Shown piece by piece: positions 44,194 to 57,800 of a stretch of DNA of 64,000 nt. This DNA is from Costus lasius (lineage: Eukaryota; Streptophyta; Magnoliopsida; Zingiberales; Costaceae). The notes under the pieces are model-generated. The model saw nothing but the letters and a program-made list of their open reading frames with translations. It was not told where the DNA came from and searched no databases. Numbering within the stretch: position 1 is the stretch's first letter; each line of letters opens with the position of its first letter. The DNA lies in NCBI GenBank assembly GCA_027563935.2, contig CM050449.1, positions 45,916,507 to 45,980,506 of the forward strand, read 5' to 3'. The position numbers and the translations under genes are program-made.

Positions 44194-47137
44194 TGTAAGA
44201 TACAAGGATCTTAAGTCCTGGTAAGCATTATTTTTGATTTAAATAAAATTATTGACTGTGGTATTTTTCTATGTATTGGTTGTTAATTTATAGTTAATTA
44301 ACTAGAGATTTTTGGTTGTTAATTTATAGTTAATTAACTAGAGATTTTTGGTTATTAATTTATAGTTAATTAATTAGAGATTATTTATTTGATTATTGGC
44401 TATTAATTTATGATAAATTATTATTGGTTGTTCATGATAAATTAATTAGGATTTATGGGTTGTAAATTGTAAGTTAATTAATTAGACCTTATTGGTTAAT
44501 TAAATCCTTATTGGATGTTAATTAAATCCTTAATGGATTTCGTTAAGTGAATGGTTAGTGGATGGTTAAATTAATTGTTAATTATGAGTTTTTTTGGGTT
44601 GGCGCTAATTGGGTTTGAAATTCAAATTTATTAGTTAAATGGATTAAACCCTATTTGAATTAATTGGTTAATGGTTTAAAAATTAAAAACCGAATTTTTA
44701 GTGGGTATTTCGGTTAGGGAAGGAAGAATTGACGATTTTTGGCTTGAGGAAATCTTGGGGCGGCTAGGGCAAGGAAGAAGGCGATCTTGGTGTTCTTGAA
44801 GAGTTCTTGGCGATTTTCTCCATCTTCTTCCCCTTGGCGAATTCCTTGAGGTGAAACTTCCTTGGTGAGTTCTTGGAGATCCTTTGGGCGACATCAAGGC
44901 TTTAGGCGAGTTTTTTGGGAAGATTTTAACCTTAGTATTCTCGGTTTAAGAGGTGAGTGGAATGTCTTGTTTGACCTATGAATTTAGTTGTGTTTGTGAC
45001 ATGAATGTCTTGTTTGACCTATGAATTTAGTTGTGTTTGTGACATGATACATTTGAGTTCTTGGAATTTCTACCATGTTAAAACCGAATTTAGGGGATGA
45101 AAACCAAAATTGAGATGTTCTTTCATGTAAACCGAATTCTTGATAATTTTCATGATAATCCGAAATCTTGATATTATTTATGATAAATTATTCATGACAA
45201 CTGAAATTTGGTATTATTTATGAAAAACCAAAATTAACATGTTTACATGAGGATTATAAAGACAATTACATGTTATAGTTTTATGTTGATGTTGTGGAAT
45301 TTAGGTAGTTTTAAATTAGTGAATTTTGAGCATGACATTCTTGTTAACTAGAGTTTAAATTTTAAATAGATGACATGTTGTAAAACCGTGGGTTATATGT
45401 GTTGTAATGATTTTTGGATGTGTGTTAATTACAATCCATGACTGTTTATTTAAGTGTGTAGCATGTTATTTAATTTAGAGGTGTAGCCTGTTATTTAATT
45501 GTTTGAGAAATTTGGGTGATAACATAGCAAGGTTTGACTAAACTAATCAGCATGAAATCTAAGGACTACACTATATTATGTGATATTCGAATATGAAATA
45601 TTATGTGTTATGTTATGTGATTTTCGAATAGTATGGGTTATGTGAATTTTGAACAATATGTGTTATGTGATGGATTATGTGAATTTTGAATATTATGTGT
45701 TATGTGTTGGTTAGGACTATGGCTAAGTGTAACCGTGTACTCATAGGATAGTCCTTATGTGATATGTTAAGGGTTTGAATTTCAGCCCTGTATTTGATAT
45801 GTGAGGAGGTTGATGTTCAGCCTGCCTATTATGATTATTGTGATGGGGGTTGATGTTCAGCCTGCCCGATATGATTTTTGTGATGACTATCCAAGAGTCT
45901 AGTTGACACTTAGGAGTCCACCTTTATGAAATATGATATAAGATGTGTTTGTTGTCCAGTAGGAACCTTTTGGGAGAACGGGTTTTGACGCAAAGTGCCA
46001 TGTCTTGGTCGGACAGGGGCCACCTCTTGATGTCATCACTCTCTTTTTGTGATATGGGGTGTCGTAGAGCAAAGTGCCACGTCGTGAACCGGCGGGGGCC
46101 ACCTCTTGAATCTACACACAAGCCATCGATGTGTTTATGGGGTGTTTTAGAGCAAAGTGCCACGTCGTGACCTGGCGGGGGCCACCTCTTGATTCTACTC
46201 ACTGTCCATGTTTATGTGTTGCACGAGATTTTGCCGCTCCCAGTGCTTAGGCCAAAGCCGGGTTAGACCATATTGGTCACTACTGAATATGCTGGACAAC
46301 TAGGTTAACTAAGTATTGGTGTGTTTAGTTGGTTTGGAGTATAACTCTAGAACCTGAGTTTGTTTAGAACCTGTGTTTGTTATATGTTGGTGTGTACATC
46401 TGGCTGTTTATATGACTTCTGTATTTAATCTTGTTGTATATTGACATAATGTTCTGTTAAAGATTTCTAAAATAATCTGCCTATATTTTTGAATGTATGT
46501 TATGGATGGTCGATTTAGACTATCCACTCACTGGGCTGTGTAGCTCACCCCTCACTATTTTCAGGCATAGAGCAAGGGCGCATTTCTTGAGTTAGCATTG
46601 GCGTGGACATTATGCTAGTTTGCTGTGATTATATTTAAGAACTTTTGTGCTTAAATATGAGGCCGGTTGTGGCCGAACTATATGAGTTATACGAACTATA
46701 TGAATGATGTGAACTATGTGAATTTGTGTGAACCACGTGAACTATGTGAAATTTGTGTTGCCAGATTGTGGCAGTTAAATGAGTTTGATTTTTGTGTCAC
46801 CGCGGGCCTCAGCCTGGTTTCGGTGTTCGGTATGAGTTTATAAAATCGACTTTGTGGCTTTGCTTGAATTTCGAATCGAATTGTAATTATGCCATCGGAT
46901 TTGATATAACTGTTGCCTTGCATATGTCTAGTGCAAGGATTGCGTGGTGGCAAGTACCCTTATGTGATTTATGAGATTTGTGTTTTGTGGATATTTATGT
47001 ATGGATTTGTGGAAATTTTCAGATCGTGTTTTCTTGAACTCGGTTTTACATAGCATATGAATCGATCTTATATGAAACATCCTGTATCATTCATGAATTA
47101 TGCCATTTGTTTGGGGTTAAGATAACGGGATGTTACA
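44194..47137 (+). repeat. Gypsy 5' LTR
   Basis: Begins TGTAAGAT and ends TGTTACA. It contains an AT-rich repeat of a TTGGTTGTTAATTTATAG unit (44276-44370), a 43-base tandem duplication (about 44964-45050) and a three-unit repeat near 45950-46200. Confidence 0.92.
45950..46200 (+). repeat. Three-unit tandem repeat in the gypsy LTR
   Basis: Units start near 45990, 46070 and 46153 with GCAAAGTGCCACGTCGTGA and end with GGGGCCACCTCTTGA, period 80-83. Copied in the 3' LTR near 53655-53905. Confidence 0.8.
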
Positions 47138-47140
47138 GAA

Positions 47141-47152
47141 TGGTATCAGAGG
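47141..47152 (+). other. Gypsy primer-binding site
   Basis: TGGTATCAGAGG, three bases after the 5' LTR; initiator tRNA-Met type. Confidence 0.8.
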
Positions 47153-47263
47153 AGTTGGCTAGCTAAAACTATGTTTGGGGGAAAACATGTTTGTGTATTG
47201 CTAGACACCTGTTAGGTTTATGATTGTTTTCCTGACTATGATATGTGTGTGTAGGCATTTAAG

Positions 47264-50200
47264 ATGGTGCGAACCAGAGGAAATGCTAGTGAGGAGGGCG
47301 AGCAGACCCCGAATCTCACGAGAACTATTGAGGCTCTAACTGGCATGGTACAGCAACAAGGTGCCATGATAGAGAGGCAAGCTCAGATGCTGCAGCAGCA
47401 ACAGACTCAGCATCAAGAGGCACAACAGCAGCTTTTGCAGCAGCTGACTCAAGAGAGACCCCAGACTACTACTCGAGCGGTGGGGGATGACTCTCAGGAG
47501 GGCGCTCACAGGCGCTATGCTTCACTTGTGAGTGAATTCCAGAAACTGGGTCCTAGTTCTTTTTATGGGGGCTCAGAATCCAGTACTGCTGAGAACTGGC
47601 AGTTGTGCTTGGAAAAGATTTTCCAAGTCATGCGCTGCTCAGATGAGGATAAGTTATGTCTGACCACCTATATGATGCGTGGGGACGCAGATGAGTGGTG
47701 GAAGGGCGTGGTGAGACTTGCCGAAGAAAGACATGAGACTGTAGATTGGCCTTACTTCTTGTCTCGATTTAATGAGAAGTACTTCCCAGATAGTTTGGTG
47801 GAGGACCGAGAGGTGGCATTTATTCACCTGGAGCAGGGTGATATGACTGTGGACTAGTATGAATTACAGTTCACTAAATTAGGAAAGTATGCTCCTCACC
47901 TGATAAACACTGAAAAGAGGAGAGCTACTAAGTTTCTCAGAGGTCTCAGATGGGACATTAGAGAGCAGGTTGGTGCTCAGCATTTGGAGACCTATGTTGA
48001 GACTGTTGGGCGAGCACGCACCATTGAGAGATACATAGCTGAGAGGAGTTCTCATGTTGCCGTGACTGTGATTCCTGCGGCTGAGGCGGCGGCTCCTCAG
48101 TATGGCAGTGGCGGCAAGGGTAAGAAGTACCCTAAACATAAGGACTACAAGAAGAGCAGGTATAAGCCTTACTCTTACAAGGCACCGCAGCAGTCCAGGG
48201 ATGCACCGCAGCAGTTCAGGGATGCCAGGGAGGCAAAGATCAGTAACAATGAGAACTGGACTTGCAATTATTGTGGGCTCAAGGGACATCTAGTGAAAGA
48301 CTGTTATAAGAAGAATGGCGTGTGCTTCAGGTGTAAGAAACCGGGGCACATGGTCAGGGACTGCAAAGAGCCTGAGATACAGCCTAGAGGCGCAGATAAG
48401 CCTACAGTCCAGACTAGAGTTTATGCTGTGGCTGAGAAGGATACACGAGCTTCCCGATCCGTTGTGGAAGGTACCTTATTTGTATTTGATCAGTTAGCTC
48501 GCATTTTATTTGATCCTGGTGCAAATTTGTCTTTTGTATCTGTTAAGTTTGCTGCATGTTTACCTGTGTTACCTAAGGTGATGAATTATGTTGTGTCTGT
48601 GAGTACTCCCTTAGGAAAGTCATTATCTACAGACACTGTGTGTGTTGATTGTGTGGTGCATGTAGAGGGTTATGAGTTTCTAGTGGATTTAATCCTCCTA
48701 GACATGCAAGACTATGATGTCATTCTAGGTATGGATTGGTTGTCCTCACATCATGCCTCTGTGGATTGCTTTGAGAAAGTAATCACTTTAAATCTGCTAG
48801 ATGGGAACCGGATTTTTGTGAGAGGTCTAGTGTCGGACCAAGGACCGCATGTAATATCTTTCCTGCAGGCCAGGAAGTTACTTGCTAGTGGATGCAAGGG
48901 TTATCTTGCGCATGTTAAGGTGCAGGATGATTCTACTTCTGATTTGACTCAGATGGCGGTGGTGAAATAATTTCCTGATGTGTTCTCTGAAGAATTTTCA
49001 GGCTTGCCACCAATTAGAGAAGTGGAGTTTGGCATTGAGTTGGCGCCAGGTACGGCACCTATCTCTAGAGCTCCTTATCGCATGGCTACCTCAGAGCTGG
49101 CTGAGCTTAAGAAACAATTGGAGGAATTGCTAGAGAAAGGTTACATCCGGCCTAGTGCTTCTCCCTGGGGAGCGCCAGTGCTATTTGTAAAGAAGAAAGA
49201 TGGAACCCTGAGGATGTGTATAGACTACAGGCAATTGAACCAAGTGACTATCAAGAATAAGTATCCTCTTCCCAGAATTGATGATCTATTTGATCAATTA
49301 CAGGGAGCGACAGTGTTCTCTAAGATTGATCTGAGATCAGGGTATTACCAGCTGAGGGTCAAGGATGAGGATATATTTAAGACTGCTTTCAGGACCAGGT
49401 ATGGGCATTTCAAATTTTTAGTTATGCCTTTTGGACTGACGAATGCACCTGCTGTTTTCATGGATTTGATGAACAAGGTGTTTCACGAATTGCTTGATTC
49501 TTGTGTGGTAGTTTTTATAGACGATATCTTGGTGTACTCTCAGACTACTTCGGATCATGTCAGTGACTTGCGCAGAGTGCTGGAGGTTTTGAGGAAGAAC
49601 CGGTTATATGCCAAGGCTAGTAAGTGTGAGTTCTGGCTAGAGAAGATCAGTTTTCTGGGACATGTGATTTCTGGTCAGGGGGTGTCTGTGGATCCAGTTA
49701 AGGTGCAAGCCATCCTTAATTGGGGAAGACCGACTAGTGCTACTGAGATCAGGAGTTTCCTGGGTTTAGCAGGTTACTACCGGAGATTTGTTGAGGGATT
49801 CTCCAAGCTGGCGGGTCCTTTAACTAAATTAACCAGAAAGGAGGCTAAGTTTATTTGGGATGACAAGTGTGAAGAGAGCTTTCAGGAGCTGAAGAGGAGG
49901 TTGACTAGTACACCAATCCTCATTATTCCTAGTGATGGGGAAAGGTTTACTGTTTATACGGATGCTTCTGGCAAAGGGTTGGGTTGTGTCTTGATGCAGA
50001 AGGGTTCTGTAGTAGCCTATGCTTCGAGACAACTGAAGGAGTATGAGTTGAACTACCCTACTCATGACTTAGAATTGGCGGCCGTAGTCTTTGCTCTGAA
50101 GATATGGCGTCACTATTTGCTGGGTCAGGAGTTTGATCTGTTCACTGATCACCAGAGTCTCAAGTACATCTTCACCCAGAAGGAGTTGAACATGAGACAG

Positions 50201-51868
50201 AGAAGATGGATGGAGTTGATCAAAGACTATGACTTCTCTATTCAGTATCAGGCTGGAAAGGCCAATGTAGTGGCGGATGCTCTGAGCAGACATCCAGTTA
50301 CTTCAGTAGCTGCTTTACGAGTCATTGAGTGGCGGTTACTGCAGGAGTTCAGCGATCTCAGGATCAGTGTTTCTCCTAGAGTTCAGTCGGGTTATGTGGC
50401 TTTTCTCAGAGTACAGTCTGCTTTGTTGCAGAAGATCAGAGATCAGCAGTCTGTGGATCCGAAATTAGTTCAGATCAGGGATAGTTTGGTTACAGGCGCA
50501 GTTCTGGACTTTAGCTTGTCTGATGATGGTATTCTTCGGTTTCGTGGAAGGGTATGTGTCCCTGAGGAACCGAGCTTGAGGAAAGAAATATTGGAGGACA
50601 GCCATAACTCCAAATATTCTCTACATCCTGGCGTGACTAAGATGTATCAGGACCTTAAGAAAAATTTTTGGTGGCCGGGTATGAAGAAAGAAGTAACTGA
50701 TTTTGTCTCTAGGTGTTTAACCTGTCAGACTGTAAAGGCTGAACACCAGAAGCCTGGTGGTTTGTTGCAGCCCCTTCCTATTCCTGAGTGGAAGTGGGAA
50801 TGCATCAGTATGGATTTTGTATGTGGTTTGCCCAGAACCAGATTGGGTCATGATGCTTTTTGGGTGATTGTTGATAGACTCACTAAATCAACCCATTTTC
50901 TTCCGATCAAGATGACTTATCCTTTAGAGAGGCTGGCTAGTTTGTATATTGATGAGATAGTCAGACTGCATGGAGTTCCTGTTGATATTGTGTCTGATAG
51001 GGACTCTCGATTTTTGTCCAGATTTTGGAAGAGCTTACAGGAGGGTTTGGGTACTAAGTTGAGTTTTAGTACAGCATACCATCCTCAGTCTGATGGCCAG
51101 ACGGAGCGTACTATACAGACTCTAGAAGACTTGTTGAGAGCTTATGTGGTTGATTGGAGTTCTGAGTGGAATCGGGATCTATCTTTGATAGAGTTCACTT
51201 ATAATAATAGCTTCCACTCCAGTATTCAGATAGCTCCCTATGAGGCTTTGTATGGGAGAAGGTGTAGGACTCCCTTGTGTTGGGAGGAAACTGGTGACAG
51301 AATGATTTTGAGATCTGATGCAGTTCAGGAGACTACTGATAAGGTCAGAGAGATACAGAATAAATTGAAAATTGCTCGGGACAGACAGAAGAGTTATGCT
51401 GATGACCGTCGTCGTTCCTTGGAGTTTATGGTAGGGGATCATGTTTTCTTAAAGGTATCACCTACTAAGGGTGTTATGAGGTTTGGCAAAAAGGGCAAGT
51501 TGAGCCCTAGGTTTGTAGGCCCTTTTGACATTATTGAGAGAATTGGTCCAGTGGCTTACCGGTTAGCTTTACCTCCTGCTTTGGATCATGTGCATAATGT
51601 ATTCCATGTCTCTGCTTTGAGGAAATATCATCCTGATCCATCTCATGTGCTGGAGTTGGAACCTCTTCAGATTCAGAGTGACTTGACATTTGAGGAAAGA
51701 CCTCTTCGGATTGTGGATAGAAAGGATAAAGTTCTGAGGAACAAGACTATACCTTTGGTAAAGGTTATCTGGGGAAATCAGTCAGTTGAGGAGGCGACAT
51801 GGGAGACTGAAGCGGATATGAGGAAATTTTATGCTTATCTCTTTGATGATATGGATGCTGAGCTTTAG
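47264..51868 (+). pseudogene. Gypsy gag-pol polyprotein with two stops
   Basis: One frame of 1535 codons. Gag starts MVRTRGNASEEGEQ with a Gln-rich helix (codons 25-65) and the core up to TVD. Two zinc knuckles follow at codons 334-347 and 354-367. Protease D-P-G-A begins at codon 417. RT FIDD is at codons 751-754, and RNase H YTDAS has Asp900. Integrase has the HHCC domain near 1120-1160 and catalytic Asp1184, Asp1245 and Glu1281 (D,D35E). A chromodomain-like end ([13 protein letters not shown]) lies near codon 1500. The two stops are TAG at 47855 (after TVD, where Gln is usual) and TAA at 48968 (between protease and RT). All catalytic residues are present, so the copy is close to intact. 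Confidence 0.92.
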
Positions 51869-51884
51869 AGGACTAAAGCTTTAT

Positions 51885-51897
51885 AAGGAGGGAGGGA
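51885..51897 (+). other. Gypsy polypurine tract
   Basis: AAGGAGGGAGGGA directly before the 3' LTR. Confidence 0.8.
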
Positions 51898-54841
51898 TGT
51901 AAGATCCAAGGATCTTAAGTCCTGGTAAGCATTATTTTTGATTTAAATAAAATTATTGACTGTGGTATTTTTCTATGTATTGGTTGTTAATTTATAGTTA
52001 ATTAACTAGAGATTTTTGGTTGTTAATTTATAGTTAATTAACTAGAAATTTTTGGTTATTAATTTATAGTTAATTAATTAGAGATTATTTATTTGATTAT
52101 TGGCTGTTAATTTATGATAAATTATTATTGGTTGTTCATGATAAATTAATTAGGGTTTATGGGTTGTAAATTGTAAGTTAATTAATTAGACCTTATTGGT
52201 TAATTAAATCCTTATTGGATGTTAATTAAATCCTTAATGGATTTCGTTAAGTGAATGGTTAGTGGATGGTTAAATTAATTGTTAATTATGAGTTTTTTTG
52301 GGTTGGCGCTAATTGGGTTTGAAATTCAAATTTATTAGTTAAATGGATTAAACCCTATTTGAATTAATTGGTTAATGGGTTAAAAATTAAAAACCGAATT
52401 TTTAGTGGGTATTTCGGTTAGGGAAGGAAGAATTGACAATTTTTGGCTTGAGGAAATCTTGGGGCGGCTAGGGCAAGGAAGAAGGCGATCTTGGTGTTCT
52501 TGAAGAGTTCTTGGCGATTTTCTCCATCTTCTTCCCCTTGGCGAATTCCTTGAGGTGAAACTTCCTTGGTGAGTTCTTGGAGATCCTTTGGGCGACATCA
52601 AGGCTTTAGGCGAGTTTTTTGGGAAGATTTTAACCTTAGTATTCTCGGTTTAAGAGGTGAGTGGAATGTCTTGTTTGACCTATGAATTTAGTTGTGTTTG
52701 TGACATGAATGTCTTGTTTGACCTATGAATTTAGTTGTGTTTGTGACATGATACATTTGAGTTCTTGGAATTTCTACCATGTTAAAACCGAATTTAGGGG
52801 ATGAAAACCAAAATTGAGATGTTCTTTCATGTAAACCGAATTCTTGATAATTTTCATGATAATCCGAAATCTTGATATTATTTATGATAAATTATTCATG
52901 ACAACCGAAATTTGGTATTATTTATGAAAAACCGAAATTAACATGTTTACATGAGGATTATAAAGACAATTACATGTTATAGTTTTATGTTGATGTTGTG
53001 GAATTTAGGTAGTTTTAAATTAGTGAATTTTGAGCATGACATTCTTGTTAACTAGAGTTTAAATTTTAAATAGATGACATGTTGTAAAACCGTGGGTTAT
53101 ATGTGTTGTAATGATTTTTGGATGTGTGTTAATTACAATCCATGACTGTTTATTTAAGTGTGTAGCATGTTATTTAATTTAGATGTGTAGCCTGTTATTT
53201 AATTGTTTGAGAAATTTGGGTGATAACATAGCAAGGTTTGACTAAACTAATCAGCATGAAATCTAAGGACTACACTATATTATGTGATATTCGAATATGA
53301 AATATTATGTGTTATGTTATGTGATTTTCGAATAGTATGGGTTATGTGAATTTTGAACAATATGTGTTATGTGATGGATTATGTGAATTTTGAATATTAT
53401 GTGTTATGTGTTGGTTAGGACTATGGCTAAGTGTAACCGTGTACTCATAGGATAGTCCTTATGTGATATGTTAAGGGTTTGAATTTCAGCCCTGTATTTG
53501 ATATGTGAGGAGCTTGATGTTCAGCCTGCCTATTATGATTATTGTGATGGGGGTTGATGTTCAGCCTGCCCGATATGATTTTTGTGATGACTATCCTAGA
53601 GTCTAGTTGACACTTAGGAGTCCACCTTTATGAAATATGATATAAGATGTGTTTGTTGTCCAGTAGGAACCTTTTGGGAGAACGGGTTTTGACGCAAAGT
53701 GCCATGTCTTGGTCGGACAGGGGCCACCTCTTGATGTCATCACTCTCTTTTTGTGATATGGGGTGTCGTAGAGCAAAGTGCCACGTCGTGAACCGGCGGG
53801 GGCCACCTCTTGAATCTACATACAAGCCATCGATGTGTTTATGGGGTGTTTTAGAGCAAAGTGCCACGTCGTGACCTGGCGGGGGCCACCTCTTGATTCT
53901 ACTCACTGTCCATGTTTATGTGTTGCACGAGATTTTGTCGCTCCCAGTGCTTAGGCCAAAGCCGGGTTAGACCATATTGGTCACTACTGAATATGCTGGA
54001 CAACTAGGTTAACTAAGTATTGGTGTGTTTAGTTGGTTTGGAGTATAACTCTAGAACCTGAGTTTGTTTAGAACTTGAGTTTGTTATATGTTGGTGTGTA
54101 CATCTGGCTGTTTATATGACTTCTGTATTTAATCTTGTTGTATATTGACATAATGTTCTGTTAAAGATTTCTAAAATAATCTGCCTATATTTTTGAATGT
54201 ATGTTATGGATGGTCGATTTAGACTATCCACTCACTGGGCTGTGTAGCTCACCCCTCACTATTTTCAGGCATAGAGCAGGGGCGCATTTCTTGAGTTAGC
54301 ATTGGCGTGGACATTATGCTAGTTTGCTGTGATTATATTTAAGAACTTTTGTGCTTAAATATGAGGCCGGTTGTGGCCGAACTATATGAGTTATACGAAC
54401 TATATGAATGATGTGAACTATGTGAATTTGTGTGAACCACGTGAACTATGTGAAATTTGTGTTGCCAGATTGTGGCAGTTAAATGAGTTTGATTTTTGTG
54501 TCACCGCGGGCCTCAGCCTGGTTTCGGTGTTCGGTATGAGTTTATAAAATCGACTTTGTGGCTTTGCTTGAATTTCGAATCGAATTGTAATTATGCCATC
54601 GGATTTGATATAACTGTTGCCTTGCATATGTCTAGTGCAAGGATTGCGTGGTGGTAGGTACCCTTATGTGATTTATGAGATTTGTGTTTTGTGGATATTT
54701 ATGTATGGATTTGTGGAAATTTTCAGATCGTGTTTTCTTGAACTCGGTTTTACCTAGCATATGAATCGATCTTATATGAAACATCCTGTATCATTCATGA
54801 ATTATGCCATTTGTTTGGGGTTAAGATAACGGGATGTTACA
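51898..54841 (+). repeat. Gypsy 3' LTR
   Basis: Begins TGTAAGAT and ends TGTTACA, 2944 bases, the same length as the 5' LTR. It is followed by TGACT. Confidence 0.92.
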
Positions 54842-54846
54842 TGACT
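54842..54846. repeat. Target site duplication, right copy (TGACT), gypsy element
   Basis: Matches 44189-44193. Confidence 0.92.
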
Positions 54847-57800
54847 GGAAGATATCCTCTTTTAGAATTCTCTAAATGAAATCTCTCTAGGACTTTATCG
54901 ATGTAAGTACTCTGGCACAGCCCGAGAAGCCTCTTAGATCTATCCCTGTAGATCTTCACACCTAATACATAGGCTGCTTCTCCCAAATCTTTCATCTGAA
55001 AACATTTCCTTAACCATGCCTTAACCGCATGCATTTCAGGAATATCGTTTCCAATGATCAAGATGTCATCGACGTAGAGGACTAGGAAAGTAATCACGCT
55101 CCCACTAAACCTCTTATATACACACGGGTCATCCTCGTTCTTGATGAAACCAAAATCACTGATTGATTCATCAAAACGAATATTCCAGCTTCTTGATGCT
55201 TGTTTAAGTCCATAAATGGACTTCTTTAACTTGCATATTTTATGACGATCTGATGGATTAGTGAAACCTTCAGGTTGTGTCATATACACATCCTCATCCA
55301 GTTTTCCATTAAGGAAAGCCGTCTTCACATCCATTTGTCAGATCTCATAATCATAATATGCTGCTATCGCGAAAAGAATCCGAATAGACTTGAACATGGC
55401 CACAGGAGAGAAAGTTTCATCATAATCTATCCCGTAGATTTGTTTGAAACCTTTCGCAACTAGCCTACCTTTATAGGTAACCACGTTACCATCCATGTCA
55501 ATCTTCTTCTTGAAGATCCATTTACAGCCTATAGGGATAACTCCCGGAGGCGGATCAACCAAATCCCATACTTGGTTATCTGACATGGAGTCCATTTCGG
55601 CTCGCATAGCTTCAAGCCATCTAGCTGAGTCCGGTCCACTGACCGCATCCGCATAAGTGAGGGGTTCATCATGATCAATGATGTAGACTCCGTCATAGCG
55701 CTCAGGCTGTCGACGGATCCTTCCCGATCTTCGCGGTTCCCGTGATATCTGAGCCTCAGGTTGTTCAATAACCTGTTCTACTGGCTCATGCTCATCCAAC
55801 TGTGCTTGACTACTTTGTCCTTCCTCTGGATTCTCATCCAGTTTTATTTCTCTCCCACTGGCCTCTTGCAGAAGAAACTCTTTCTCAAGAAAAATGGCCG
55901 TCCGAGCAACAAATACCTTGTTCTCTTTGGGATCGTAGAAATAATAACCCTTAGTTTCCTTAGGGTAACCGACAAAGATACATTTCTCAGATCTGCTCTC
56001 TAGTTTCCCAGAGGCGAGCTTTTTGACATAAGCCTCGCAACCCCAGATCCTGATAAATGTCAAGCTCGGCTGTTTCCCATACCATAACTCATATGGAGTC
56101 TTTGAAACTGCCTTGGATGGGACTCGGTTTAGTACTTTTGCAGCTGTTTCTAGTGCAAATCCCCAAAAGGAGTAAGATAGTGTAGCTTGACTCATCATAG
56201 AACGAACCATATCCAATAAGGTTCTGTTCCTCCTCTCAGACACACCATTCCATTGCGGTGTTCCTGGTAGAGTGAGCTGTGAGATAATCCCACACTCCTT
56301 CAGATAGTCAGTAAACTCTCGACTTAGGTATTCACCACCTCGATCAGAACGAAGTGCCATGATATTTCGGCCTAGCTGATTCTGTACTTCATTTTTGAAT
56401 TCTTTGAACTTGTCAAAAGATTCACTTTTATGTCTCATAAGATAGACATACCCATATCTACTGAAATCATCAGTAAAGGTAATGAAGTATTGATAGCCAC
56501 CTCTGGCATGTTTACTAAATGGCCCACACACATCACTGTGTATAAGGTCAAGTAAACCTGAAGCCCTTTGACCTTTATTAGGAAAAGGAGACTTCGTCAT
56601 TTTGCCTATTAAACAAGCTTTGCATGTATCAATCTCCTCATAGGAGAATGATCCCAGCAGTCCATGTTCATGCAACCGCTTAATGCGCTTCTTGTTAATA
56701 TGGCCTAAACGACTATGCCATAGCAAGGTGCTGTCATCAGCATACTTGGCTTTCTTATTATCAATATTTTGTATAGAACATTCCATGTCCAACATGAATA
56801 ACCCATTGTTAATTGACCCAGTAGCATAAACAATATTATCAAGAGAAAGAACACACTTTGAAATATTGCATTCAAAGGAAAATCCTTTCCTGACAAGAGC
56901 AGGAATGGAGATAATATTCTTGGTAATGCTAGGTACAAAATAACAATTATTTAGTTCCAATACAAGTCCAGATGGTAATGAGATGTAATATTCTCCTACA
57001 GCAACAGCAGCAACCCGTGCCCCGTTTCCAACTCATAGGTCCACCTCATGCTGTCCCACCTGTCTTCTTCTCTTGAGTTCCTGTACATTTGAACAAATGT
57101 GAACTCCACATGCAGTGTCTAACACCCATGAAATAGAAGAAGAAAATATGACCTCAGTCACATAAATACCTGAGCCAGAAGCGATGCTTCCCTTCTTGTC
57201 TCCTTGGAGCGCTTTACAGTCTTTTTTCCAGTGACCCAACTGGCCACAGTGGAAACATCTGTACTCCTTCGACCGCTTAACCTTCTGCTTCAGAGCCTTG
57301 TTGTAGTTCTTGACTGGGGCTTTGCCCTTCTTCCCCTTCTTCTTGTTCCTTGAAGGAAACATCAACACAGAGGTTGAAGGCTTTCCCTTTAGAGTCTCCT
57401 CTGTAGTCAAGAGCATATTCAGCAACTCTGCCGGAGTACAATCGATTTTGTTCTTATTAAAGTTAATAATGAACGCATCGAAAGAAGGCGGGAGAGACTG
57501 CAGAATAATGTCTACAGCAAGCTCCTGATTGATGGTGTGTCCTAGTTTCTCTAGAGCCTCCTTGTGCCCAATCATCTTGAGCACGTGAGCTCCCACTGGA
57601 CTCCCTTCAGCCAGTTTGCTCTGAAAGAACAGCTTAGTCAAATTGTAGCGCTCAGTCCTTGCCTGTGCAGCATACAGCATCTTGAGGTTTGCTATCATTT
57701 CTATAGCAGACATATCCTCATGCTGACGCTGCAGCGGTGGCGTCATAGACGCTAGCATCAGGCAAGCGACATCAATGCTATCATTGACATGCTTTTCATA

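Larger units (their letters stand above)
44194..54841 (+). mobile_element. Complete Ty3/gypsy chromovirus-like element (Tekay type)
   Basis: 10648 bases. Two LTRs of equal length (2944), terminal TGTAA...TTACA inverted repeats, TSD TGACT, an initiator tRNA-Met-like primer site, a single gag-pol frame and a purine tract AAGGAGGGAGGGA. Long LTRs plus a C-terminal chromodomain-like segment suggest the Tekay/Del clade; this is inference. The LTRs differ at only about 20 places by eye. It is inserted in copia-2. Confidence 0.93.

Noticed and set aside
45899..46202. Minus-strand frames in the gypsy LTR, repeated at 53603-53906
   Set aside because: They lie in the period-80 repeat and recur only as part of the LTR.
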